A DNA stretch of 9,949 bases from NCBI GenBank assembly GCA_905233795.1, contig CAJOFP010000096.1:1-9949 (forward strand). The letters run 5' to 3'. Positions within the stretch are counted from its first letter, which is position 1. Each line of letters starts with the position of its first letter. Shown in pieces: positions 1-5,222 of the stretch. The position numbers were made by a program, and so were the translations under genes. The stretch is from an uncultured Oscillibacter sp. (GTDB taxonomy: Bacteria > Bacillota > Clostridia > Oscillospirales > Oscillospiraceae). Under the pieces are notes generated by a model. That model ran no database searches and was not told the DNA's origin. It was given only the letters and a program-made list of their open reading frames with translations.

Positions 1-426
1 GACACCACCCGTTGCGGCGGCTCCGGAAAAGCGGAGATTGACGCCACGGAAGAAGTTTTGCGCGAGGCGTATCGTTATTTCTATCAAACGGAACGGGAAC
101 GGTTCGACAAGGTATGGAACGCGAAACAGGCGAAAGAATACGAGAAAGGCGACGAAGTGATTGTAATTAAAGGTCGGAAGATTCCGAAAGGAACCGTCGG
201 AAAAGTTTTCTGGAAAGGTCAGTCGTTCAATCCGTATTCCAGACAGTATGAGGAGCGCGTCGGAATCGAGGTTGACGGTGAAAGAAAATTCCTGTCGGCT
301 GAATATGTCGAGAACGCGAACTGGGAACGGCGGTTATTGCGCGGGAAAGCCCGTAAGCGGAGAATCCGCCAGTTTGCCATGAACTCAATCCCTGCCCATT
401 TCCGTCATGTTTTCGCGGAGATTTAA
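1..426 (+). CDS. KOW-like phage/element protein, 5'-truncated
   Basis: The frame is open from the first base, so the N-terminus lies outside the window. At least 141 residues are visible, and the TTG at 58 need not be the start. The middle holds a KOW/SH3-like stretch: GDEVIVIKGRKIPKGTVGKV, then a strand ending FWKG and later IEVDGERKFLSAEYV. This is a small beta-barrel signature found in RNA- or protein-binding proteins. An RCGGSGK stretch at the visible N-terminal edge could be half of a zinc-knuckle, but its partner cysteines would be upstream. The C-terminus is strongly basic (RLLRGKARKRRIRQ), which suggests nucleic-acid contact. Proteins with this GRKIPKGT core are, from memory, common nameless members of phage and plasmid accessory regions. 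Function is unknown; nucleic-acid binding is inference. Confidence 0.8.
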   Translation, partial: DTTRCGGSGKAEIDATEEVLREAYRYFYQTERERFDKVWNAKQAKEYEKGDEVIVIKGRKIPKGTVGKVFWKGQSFNPYSRQYEERVGIEVDGERKFLSAEYVENANWERRLLRGKARKRRIRQFAMNSIPAHFRHVFAEI

Positions 427-436
427 CATTGTCAAA

Positions 437-519
437 CAGCGCGTCTCCGTGGCTTCGACAAGAGCCGGGCAAAGTAAGACGTTTCGCGCAAGAGCGGAGA
501 CGCTCGCGGGGACGCGCTG
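437..519. other. Structured GC-rich intergenic element (possible small RNA or cis-element)
   Basis: Bases 437-449 (CAGCGCGTCTCCG) pair with 507-519 (CGGGGACGCGCTG) in a 13-bp stem with one G-U. Inside are two further hairpins: GGCTT/GAGCC (451-455 with 462-466, last pair U-G) and GAGCG/CGCTC (492-496 with 501-505), the latter closed by a GNRA-type GAGA tetraloop. A second arrangement competes: 441-449 is exactly complementary to 495-503, so two mutually exclusive folds exist. There is no T-run after the stem, so it is not an obvious intrinsic terminator. It lies 10 nt after one gene and before a weak ORF. It could be a small RNA, a processing site or a regulatory leader. I do not recognise it as a known family. 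Confidence 0.45.
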
Positions 520-526
520 GCAATAA

Positions 527-622
527 ATGATTAAATGGATAACAGCATGGATACGGAAAAAGATTATCCGCATGATTATGAAACAGGATGAAAAAGGAGC
601 GAATGAAAATGATCACGGTTGA
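527..622 (+). CDS. Possible 31-residue basic peptide
   Basis: A short ORF from ATG encodes MIKWITAWIRKKIIRMIMKQ followed by a polar tail. The first 20 residues alternate hydrophobic and basic residues and would make an amphipathic helix. There is no convincing ribosome binding site: the bases just upstream are the 3' arm of the 437-519 stem. It overlaps the start of the next gene by 14 nt. It may be a real micro-protein or a chance ORF; the lack of a Shine-Dalgarno argues against it. Confidence 0.25.
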   Translation: MIKWITAWIRKKIIRMIMKQDEKGANENDHG

Positions 623-767
623 GGATTTCGTGTATTTGTGCATTGAGAATAGCGAGTGCGAAGTGTGGACGGGACACGGGGATGAAATCCCGGATAACTA
701 TATGTATCGGGATGTCCTGTCTTGGGATGTCCCGGAGAAAGCCGGCGCGATTACGTTAAATATATAA
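609..767 (+). CDS. Small acidic phage-type protein ending ITLNI (52 aa)
   Basis: The start at 609 is preferred over the in-frame ATG at 603 because the Shine-Dalgarno AAGGAG (594-599) is 9 nt from 609 but only 3 nt from 603. The protein begins MITVEDFVYLCIE and continues with GDEIPDNY, then SWDVPEKAGAITLNI at its end. I recall a frequent nameless family of roughly 50-65 residues in Clostridia phages and conjugative elements with this architecture: an N-terminal helix of the type TVxEF, a central GDEIPEE-like turn and a terminal ITLNI strand. By that standard the gene looks full length. The residues after its TAA are discussed separately. Function is unknown. Confidence 0.7.
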   Translation: MITVEDFVYLCIENSECEVWTGHGDEIPDNYMYRDVLSWDVPEKAGAITLNI

Positions 768-911
768 AGCGATTTTGGCGGCGTGTATAGGAATCCCGCA
801 CCGCGTGACGCGATTCTTGAAACGGCGACTAACGATGATTACAACGAAGCCGAAAATATCATGTATGATGAGTTGGGTCTGGAAATGGATTACATTTTGG
901 ATTTGATTTAA
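768..911 (+). other. In-frame open extension after the TAA at 765
   Basis: The frame of the preceding gene continues without a stop for 47 codons after TAA (765-767), ending at TAA 909-911. The encoded sequence is protein-like and acidic (DFGGVYRNPAPRDAILET, then MYDELGLEMDYILDLI). No ATG with a ribosome binding site opens it: a GTG at 783 and an ATG at 861 are the only plausible starts and neither has a clear Shine-Dalgarno. It may be a separate small gene with a weak GTG start, the remains of a gene that lost its beginning, or a readthrough extension. About one random 47-codon stretch in ten would be open, so the openness alone is weak evidence. Confidence 0.35.
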
Positions 912-919
912 TACGACGC

Positions 920-949
920 CCGCCCCGGAGGTCACGAGGGCGGAAAGGA
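920..949 (+). promoter_or_regulatory. Leader hairpin, copy 1, with SD-like loop
   Basis: CCGCCC (920-925) pairs with GGGCGG (938-943) around a 12-nt loop CGGAGGTCACGA that contains a GGAGGT Shine-Dalgarno-like core. A second, unpaired AAAGGA (944-949) sits 7 nt before the ATG at 957 and is the likely working ribosome binding site. The same leader recurs before the gene at 1223. The loop is too far from the ATG (about 25 nt) to be the normal site, so it may recruit or hold ribosomes, or bind a regulator. Confidence 0.5.
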
Positions 950-956
950 CGACGAC

Positions 957-1175
957 ATGGAAATGACTTTGACGCTGACGCGGGAACAGGCGAAATGTCT
1001 TTTGAACGCCCTGTGCGTCTACGACCGCGAAATCGACGCCAACATAGCGCGTTGCGCCGCGCCGGACGCGCTCCCCACAGAAAAAGCTATCTTATGGAGT
1101 TACGAGCGCGAAAAAGCTCTGAACGCGGAACTCAGAAAGCCGATATACAGAATGGCTTCCGCAGACGCGGACTAA
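957..1175 (+). CDS. Small helical protein (72 aa)
   Basis: ATG follows AAAGGA by 7 nt. The protein starts MEMTLTLTREQAKCLLNAL and appears mostly helical, with a charged centre and no transmembrane segment. The first residues (TLTLTREQAKxLLxAL) resemble many short phage proteins where a beta strand leads into a helix. It is flanked on both sides by the duplicated hairpin leader, which suggests that it and the next gene share one mode of translational control or arose by duplication of the leader. I do not recognise a named family. Codon use (GCG, CGC, GAC rich) matches its neighbours. Confidence 0.65.
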   Translation: MEMTLTLTREQAKCLLNALCVYDREIDANIARCAAPDALPTEKAILWSYEREKALNAELRKPIYRMASADAD

Positions 1176-1184
1176 AACGACAAG

Positions 1185-1213
1185 CCCGCCCCGGAGGTTA
1201 CGAGGGCAGGAAG
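1185..1213 (+). promoter_or_regulatory. Leader hairpin, copy 2, with SD-like loop
   Basis: CCCGCCC (1185-1191) pairs with GGGCAGG (1204-1210), six of seven positions pairing with one C-A mismatch. The 12-nt loop is CGGAGGTTACGA, which differs from the copy at 920-943 by one base. AGGAAG at 1208-1213 just before the ATG at 1223 can act as the ribosome binding site. The loop is better kept than the flanking bases, which hints at selection on the loop. Confidence 0.5.
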
Positions 1214-1222
1214 AAAGACGGC

Positions 1223-1609
1223 ATGAAAATTTTCTATGAACTGGATTTGAAATCTTTCAATGCGCGAGACAAAGCGGCGGAGATTCTGGAGCGTATCCGG
1301 CGCGAGGGCAAATACAGTGAGTTGGAAACCGTTTTGGAAGCGCGGTATCCGGACGGAATGAATGAAACGGAATTGAGCAGACTGCTCTGTTTGGATGCCG
1401 ACAGCGTTTATGGCTGGATCGGTATGAAAACGGATAAAGAACTGGAAGAAGAGAGACGGCGCGAATCAGAAGAATTGTTTGACAGGGCTAAAAAAACGGA
1501 GACATTCGCCGAGTTCTGCGCCTGTTTCTCTGACTGTGATGATTGCCCGTTGTTTGGCGGTCTCTGCGACGCGGACGCTTATGAAAAATGGAAAGAGGAG
1601 AATATGTGA
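1223..1609 (+). CDS. Cysteine-rich-tailed phage-type protein (128 aa)
   Basis: The start is placed at ATG 1223, after AGGAAG, because a longer frame reaching back to 995 only shadows the upstream gene. The N-terminal half ends in YPDGMNETELSRLLCLDADS. From memory, YPDGMxETELNxLLWFxxD is a recurrent motif of nameless proteins in gut phages and plasmids. A charged helix (about residues 71-92) follows. The tail holds five cysteines at residues 99, 101, 105, 108 and 115 in a CxC-x3-CxxCPLFGGLC arrangement, which could bind a metal. It overlaps the next gene (TGATG), so the two are translationally coupled. Function is unknown. Confidence 0.75.
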   Translation: MKIFYELDLKSFNARDKAAEILERIRREGKYSELETVLEARYPDGMNETELSRLLCLDADSVYGWIGMKTDKELEEERRRESEELFDRAKKTETFAEFCACFSDCDDCPLFGGLCDADAYEKWKEENM

Positions 1610-1863
1610 TGGGACAAGATAAAAGAATGGCGATCCGAGACGCCGATGGCGTAAGAACGAACGAAGCGACGGAAATCGCCGAAAAGGTCAGCAACGCGAT
1701 ACGGCCTATTTTTGAGGACGCGATGAATCGCGGCTTCACGCCGGAAGATTTTTGCTATCTGGTGTACGCGGAAGCGGACTTGATGGGTCTGACGTATCTG
1801 CGGGAGAAAAAGTGGACGACTGAAAACGAGAAAGTTATATCTATTTCACAGGAGGCGGATTAA
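1609..1863 (+). CDS. Small hypothetical protein (84 aa)
   Basis: The ATG at 1609 shares its first base with the TGA of the preceding gene, and GAGGAG (1595-1600) stands 8 nt upstream, so this start is preferred to one at 1588. The protein has a polar N-terminus, then a predicted helix (NEATEIAEKVSNAIRPIFED) and a segment RGFTPEDFCYLVYAEADLM that looks like a second helix with a conserved-looking FTPEDFCYLV core. The tail is polar and probably disordered. No family is recognised. Coupling to the cysteine-tailed protein upstream suggests they are made in similar amounts. Confidence 0.7.
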   Translation: MGQDKRMAIRDADGVRTNEATEIAEKVSNAIRPIFEDAMNRGFTPEDFCYLVYAEADLMGLTYLREKKWTTENEKVISISQEAD

Positions 1864-1865
1864 TC

Positions 1866-2450
1866 ATGGACGAATATACAAAGAAACAGATTGCGGCGAT
1901 TAAAAATATTATCGCTGTAGAAGATTGGCGTTGCAATAAAGGCGTACAGGTCGGACTCGTGAAAGATCACGGATATTCCGTTTGCGGGGCCTATATCAGT
2001 TTCCACGCGCCGGATGATATGGAAATCCCCGGTCTGCCGACGAGTGATCGCGCAACGCGATCTATCTTTGAATTTATCCGGGGGAACCGGGAAAACGGCT
2101 GTTATTACATGGTCGAAGAGCCGTTCGCCGGAAAAATCGCGCTGTCCAAGTTCCGGAAACAAATTGCCGATAACGCGTTGACCGGACCCAAGAGAGAGCG
2201 GAGGATTATGTTATCCGCATGGGGCGATATAGAAGGCGTTAATCAAAAAATTAATGGAATGTTTAACGCGGATTATTTGAAATATGCCGTGGAATCGGTC
2301 GGGAAAAATCCGGCTGTGTATATCGGTTTTCGGGATAACAAGCAAAGAGTGGATTCGCCGTTCTGTCTTGTGGTTGGCGGCGGCGGATTGGAGCCGTTTG
2401 AAAAAGTTTGCGCCGCGATGGTCGCCGGATATAGATGGAAAGAAATATGA
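1866..2450 (+). CDS. Hypothetical protein with faint sliding-clamp-like C-terminus (194 aa)
   Basis: AGGAGG (1850-1855) precedes the ATG by 10 nt. The first half (residues 1-90) is of unknown type. The C-terminal half reads IALSKFRKQIADN, then INGMFNADYLKYAVESVGKNPAVYIGF, then a glycine run VVGGGGLE at about 169-175. A strand followed by FNxxYLxxAL and another strand is the pattern at the third domain of the DNA polymerase III beta clamp, and small clamp-like fragments with FNAKYLLDAL do occur in phages and conjugative elements. The similarity is short, so a clamp-related role is inference only. A membrane or secretion signal is absent. Confidence 0.75.
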   Translation: MDEYTKKQIAAIKNIIAVEDWRCNKGVQVGLVKDHGYSVCGAYISFHAPDDMEIPGLPTSDRATRSIFEFIRGNRENGCYYMVEEPFAGKIALSKFRKQIADNALTGPKRERRIMLSAWGDIEGVNQKINGMFNADYLKYAVESVGKNPAVYIGFRDNKQRVDSPFCLVVGGGGLEPFEKVCAAMVAGYRWKEI

Positions 2451-2472
2451 AAAAGGGTGAGGGATACAGTCT

Positions 2473-2778
2473 ATGATTACGCCTGAAATGATCCGGGACG
2501 GACTTAAATTTGGAGCGGTTGCCATTATTGATTCTCCGAATGGTGACGGAGCGGTTTGTCAGATTGGCGAAAGCTGGTTTTATTTCGGCGGAATGGAGGC
2601 TGAAACTCAGACTGGCGAAGAGTATGTCGCCAATACTCCGGAAGAGGATGTTGTAAGAAAAATTTGCGACGCGCTGGACAGTTTTCGGGAAGCGTCCGAA
2701 ACTTACGGAGATGAGTACGAATATTATGAGCGCACATTGCGAATGGCGTTCAGTGAAATAACGCGTAACGAGGATTAG
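2473..2778 (+). CDS. Acidic WFYFGG-motif protein (101 aa)
   Basis: GAGGG (2459-2463) lies 9 nt before the ATG. The protein opens MITPEMIRDGLKFGAVAIID, has a compact beta-rich part ending in ESWFYFGGMEAE (residues 34-45), and finishes with a long acidic helix (VRKICDALDSFREA, then DEYEYYERTLRMA). I recall this layout, MITPEMI at the start and WFYFGG in the middle, as a very common nameless family in phage and conjugative-element regions of Clostridia. The length of about 100 residues is normal for it. Function unknown; the single-domain acidic character would fit a protein-binding or DNA-mimic role, but nothing shows that. Confidence 0.8.
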   Translation: MITPEMIRDGLKFGAVAIIDSPNGDGAVCQIGESWFYFGGMEAETQTGEEYVANTPEEDVVRKICDALDSFREASETYGDEYEYYERTLRMAFSEITRNED

Positions 2779-2824
2779 TAACCTGTATGTCAAAAGCAAC
2801 TAATAATCAGAAAGGAAGATAGAT

Positions 2825-3570
2825 ATGGGACAGTTTTCATGGATGTTCGCGGATAATAATAATAAACAGGCGTTAAACGAGGGATGTCCGGCGTATGTTG
2901 CGCTGCCGGACGGCGGTTATATTTTTGAACCGTGCTATGACGGTTACGGGAATATCTGGCGAAACATCCAGAGCATGATGTCGGATCGCACGATATGTAC
3001 GGACGGGAGATCGTGTTTCCCGTATGCCGTCACTCGTGGTACTGGAAATACGCGGATTTAAAACTCACGCCGGAAGAAGTGGTAAAACAGGCGGATTTGT
3101 GCGATTATCGCGGAATCGGGATTGACATTGCCTGTTATGATAAACAGAACGCGGCGTTGCCGTTCCCGATTAAGATTTGCCGGGACAAGCCCAGACCGGG
3201 AGATTATGAAAAACTGCCGCCGTCTGAATCGGACCCGAATCAGGGATGGGGAAAACCGGATGATGACGACGAGTACTGCGAGAGTGAAGATGGACAGGTT
3301 GAATTGTGGAATATTTGGGATGTCACGAAATATGTCGATCTGAGCATGGAAGCGTTTACGGATGATCTTGTCCCGGTCATTCTTGGCAAGGAAGGCGATT
3401 TTTCTATTACCTACGACGCCGACGAAAACGGACTGAATTTCTCATGGGAATGGAATGATTTGAAGAGAGAAAAACGGATTGAAATCGAACGCGGGGAAAG
3501 CGCGGAGCAGTTCAAGAACAAAGTGGACGCGTATCTGTTTGCGATGTTAATCATGCTCGCCAATCTGTAA
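2825..3570 (+). pseudogene. MGQFSW-type gene with a frame break
   Basis: AAAGGA (2811-2816) precedes the ATG at 2825. The frame starts MGQFSWMFADNN, reaches CYDGYGN and then runs on to a stop at 3059-3061. The correct continuation lies in another frame, open from 2941: EYLAKHPEHDVGSHDMYGRE, WYWKYADLKLTPEEVV, GIGIDIACYDKQNAAL, FPIKIC, SESDPNQGWG, ending at 3570. From memory, one protein family carries all of these parts in this order (MGQFSW, DGYG, the GIDIACYDxxNAAL segment, SxxDPNQG). Adding one G to the GGG at 2948-2950 gives a continuous 248-residue protein reading DGYGEYLAKH. The C-terminal part (after about 3290) looks intact. The break may be a mutation, an assembly error or, less likely, recoding. 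Confidence 0.75.
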
Positions 3571-3698
3571 GCGAAATTCAAGAATATCATGGCGATTTTC
3601 AGCGATTTTAAGGGCTGTGAAGCTATCAATCATACATTCCGAAAGTCAAAAACGGCTACAAACGGATATTTTGAAATCGTTATCCGGGGGATCAAGAT

Positions 3699-4442
3699 AT
3701 GGATAGTATTATAGTGAAAACAAAAGACGATATGGAGCGGATTCTGCGGTGGGTTCACGATTATTTGAAAGATTCCGAGGAAATGGACGATGAAGCGGAA
3801 TTTCACAGCCCGTTTCAAAAAGGCGAGATTTGTTTTCCGTTCGACGGATGCCGCATGGAGTTTCAATGCGATGGGGATAGTTTCGTTCGTTTCAAACTCT
3901 ATCCGATTCTGGAATCTTTTCGCGGCGTGGACTGGATCAAAGATATGAAAATGAAAGATTCGCTGTTGGGGGAATTTCTGTTTAATATCGAGACGCGTGA
4001 AATTTCTCAAAAGAAATTCGCCGCTCATGGAGCGTATAAATGGCTTTCTATGCGCTATGAACGGGATAATCATTTATTTCTCCTGCTTACGCTCAGATGG
4101 TTCGCCCTGATGTTGATGGCGGTTTATTACAGACCGCAGTTTGATAGAAAACGTCAGGTTATAATCTCTGACGCCAAACGCAAAAGCAAGAAGTCGAAAG
4201 GCTCAAAGAAAATGAAGATGTTATATACGCGAGTTTATATTATTGACGATGATTTCATGGACGAGTTGCCGAAGCCGAAAAGAAAACGCAATAAGCCGGA
4301 TCATGAGTATAGTGTTCACGGCCACTATCGCCGCTGCAAGTCAGGAAAGATCGTCTGGATACGTCCTCATATCAGATGTAAGGGGAAGAAAGCGTCCGAA
4401 AGAAATATTTATATCGCTAAGATTGAGGAATCCGGAGAGTAA
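3699..4442 (+). CDS. Phage-type protein with basic linker and GHYRRCKSGK tail (247 aa)
   Basis: The ATG follows GGGGGAT (3686-3692) by 6 nt, a weak but plausible site; the 128 nt upstream hold no gene. Residues 1-115 are an acidic alpha/beta part, KGEICFPFDGCRMEFQCDGD among them, and 126-144 is a hydrophobic stretch (LFLLLTLRWFALMLMAVYY) that could be a buried helix or a membrane segment. Residues 149-175 are strongly basic (KRKSKKSKGSKK). The C-terminus at 207-229 reads HGHYRRCKSGKIVWIRPHIR. I recall GHYRRxKxGKxVxVxPHxR as a recurrent tail of nameless proteins in phages and conjugative elements, often behind unrelated N-terminal parts. DNA or RNA contact by the basic linker is inference. Confidence 0.75.
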   Translation: MDSIIVKTKDDMERILRWVHDYLKDSEEMDDEAEFHSPFQKGEICFPFDGCRMEFQCDGDSFVRFKLYPILESFRGVDWIKDMKMKDSLLGEFLFNIETREISQKKFAAHGAYKWLSMRYERDNHLFLLLTLRWFALMLMAVYYRPQFDRKRQVIISDAKRKSKKSKGSKKMKMLYTRVYIIDDDFMDELPKPKRKRNKPDHEYSVHGHYRRCKSGKIVWIRPHIRCKGKKASERNIYIAKIEESGE

Positions 4443-4449
4443 CGATTTT

Positions 4450-4469
4450 CGCCAGCGCATGGCGTTTTA
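4450..4469 (+). terminator. Weak intrinsic terminator-like hairpin
   Basis: CGCCA (4450-4454) and TGGCG (4460-4464) form a 5-bp stem with loop GCGCA, followed at once by TTTTATTAT. It lies 8 nt after the stop at 4440-4442 and before the strong promoter at 4548, which fits the end of the upstream transcription unit. The stem is short, so termination may be partial. Confidence 0.45.
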
Positions 4470-4502
4470 TTATGCGGTTTAATCTGGATAGTTCCATTTT
4501 TA

Positions 4503-4542
4503 TTTTAAAAAATATCAGTAAAATCCAAAATATTTTTTAAAA
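4503..4542. repeat. 13-bp A/T inverted repeat upstream of promoter
   Basis: TTTTAAAAAATAT (4503-4515) is exactly repeated in inverted form at 4530-4542, with a 14-nt spacer. It ends 5 bp before the -35 box. Its A- and T-tracts could act as an UP element or a bent or cruciform site, or bind a regulator. Confidence 0.6.
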
Positions 4543-4547
4543 ATCGC

Positions 4548-4576
4548 TTGACGCATTGGATTTATCCAGTTATAAT
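4548..4576 (+). promoter_or_regulatory. Strong sigma-70/sigma-A promoter with spacer operator
   Basis: The -35 box TTGACG (4548-4553) and the -10 box TATAAT (4571-4576) are separated by 17 bp, close to consensus, with A-tracts just upstream. Inside the spacer is the inverted repeat TGGAT-TT-ATCCA (4557-4568), well placed for a repressor to block polymerase. A further CTGGATA at 4484-4490 is the inverse of TATCCAG at 4563-4569 and could be a second half-site. Transcription would start near 4583 and serve the genes from 4648 onward. No regulator for it is encoded in the window. Confidence 0.8.
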
Positions 4577-4605
4577 AAGAGTATAGAAATTAATTCACAA
4601 TTTTA

Positions 4606-4635
4606 ATTTAATATTTAATTATTTAATATTTAATG
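4606..4635. repeat. Tandem 15-nt AT repeat in 5' leader
   Basis: ATTTAATATTTAATT (4606-4620) is followed directly by ATTTAATATTTAATG (4621-4635), 14 of 15 bases identical. The second copy runs into the Shine-Dalgarno GAGGAG (4635-4640). It leaves the leader A/U-rich and unstructured, which favours ribosome access. It may have arisen by slippage. Confidence 0.7.
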
Positions 4636-4647
4636 AGGAGAAAAGTT

Positions 4648-4875
4648 ATGAAAAAGACGGACATGGTAAAAGAGGCGGTTCTGGCGGGCGATTGGAAAAA
4701 GGCTCTGCGGATAGCGAAAGGTTTTCGCATTAACGTAACCGCCGAACAACGCGACACGATGACGCGGGCCTATGAGTGCATGGTTCATCCGGATTTCTAT
4801 CGTCAGATCGGCACAGACATCCCGGAGGCGATTGCCAAAGGCGTAAGCGTTGTGAAATCTATGTACGGCGCGTGA
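4648..4875 (+). CDS. Phage-type protein, first gene of the promoter unit (75 aa)
   Basis: The ATG at 4648 has GAGGAG 7 nt upstream, so it is preferred over one at 4633. The protein begins MKKTDMVKEAVLAGDWKKAL and continues RIAKGFRINVTAEQRDTM, then TRAYECMVHPDFYRQIGTDI. I recall this as a very common family of about 75 residues in phages and conjugative elements of Clostridia: an N-terminal GDWKKALRIAKxFRIN part and a YECMVHPxFYxQIG part. It looks complete and helical. Being first after the strong promoter, it should be the most abundant product of this unit. No function is known to me; the KxALRIA stretch recalls short helical adaptor proteins but no motif proves it. Confidence 0.85.
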   Translation: MKKTDMVKEAVLAGDWKKALRIAKGFRINVTAEQRDTMTRAYECMVHPDFYRQIGTDIPEAIAKGVSVVKSMYGA

Positions 4876-4907
4876 CAGACAGCTGGTTGAGTAAGGAGGA
4901 AAGTAAC

Positions 4908-5220
4908 ATGATAAATAATAATTGGCTGGAAGGCGTGATTGACGATTGGCTGGAAATTGAGCGGTGGTTTGCCGAACATGACTGGCTCCGTAAGCTCAGC
5001 AGAATGCGGAACGCGACGCCATGATCTCTACACTCGCGGCGACAATGAAGCGTATGCGCGAATGTTGTTATCAGTCGGCGCGTCGATGCCCTCATATGAA
5101 AATCTGTATCTCATCGCCAAGGATATTTGCGTACACAGCGTCGATCAGACTGTAACGAATATCATGTATTTACTCGAAAAGTACGCCGTTTCCAAGACTT
5201 TTGAGATTGAGGAGGAATGA
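4908..5220 (+). pseudogene. Small phage-type gene with a frame break
   Basis: The start is good: AAGGAGGA (4893-4900) is 7 nt before ATG 4908, and the frame reads MINNNWLEGVIDDWLEIERW and FAEHDWLRKLSR before stopping at 5022-5024. The rest of the protein lies in the next frame and ends at 5218-5220: CGTRRHDLYTRGDNEAYARM, then PSYENLYLIAKDICVHSVDQ and a helical, acidic tail. That second part has no ribosome binding site of its own, so the two halves appear to be one gene. Removing one A from the AA at 5003-5004 would give LSRCGTRRHDLYTRGD and a continuous 103-residue protein. From memory, phage proteins with xHDxL...RGDNEAYxRM and IAxDICVHS exist as single reading frames. Overlap with the next gene's ribosome binding site is normal. 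Confidence 0.7.
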
Positions 5221-5222
5221 AA

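Noticed and set aside
437..519. Known ribozyme (hammerhead, HDV, twister) or integron attC site
   Set aside because: The hammerhead CUGAUGA core is missing on both strands, and I could not place the conserved cores of the other ribozymes or the attC end motifs.
428..525. Open frame through the structured element (VKQRVSVAS ... GTRWQ)
   Set aside because: No usable start codon with a Shine-Dalgarno; the base-pairing explains the sequence at least as well.
227..643. Minus-strand reading frame of 138 codons, and other minus-strand frames throughout
   Set aside because: They lie opposite well-supported plus-strand genes, lack ribosome binding sites, and encode basic, arginine- and serine-rich sequences typical of antisense shadows.
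995..1222. Longer N-terminus for the gene starting at 1223
   Set aside because: This stretch is a shadow of the gene at 957-1175 and has no ribosome binding site, whereas ATG 1223 has AGGAAG and a leader like its neighbour.
3571..3698. Promoter or terminator between the broken MGQFSW gene and the gene at 3699
   Set aside because: Only short direct repeats (GCGATTTT twice near 3591-3608) are visible; no box pair or stem with a T-run was found.
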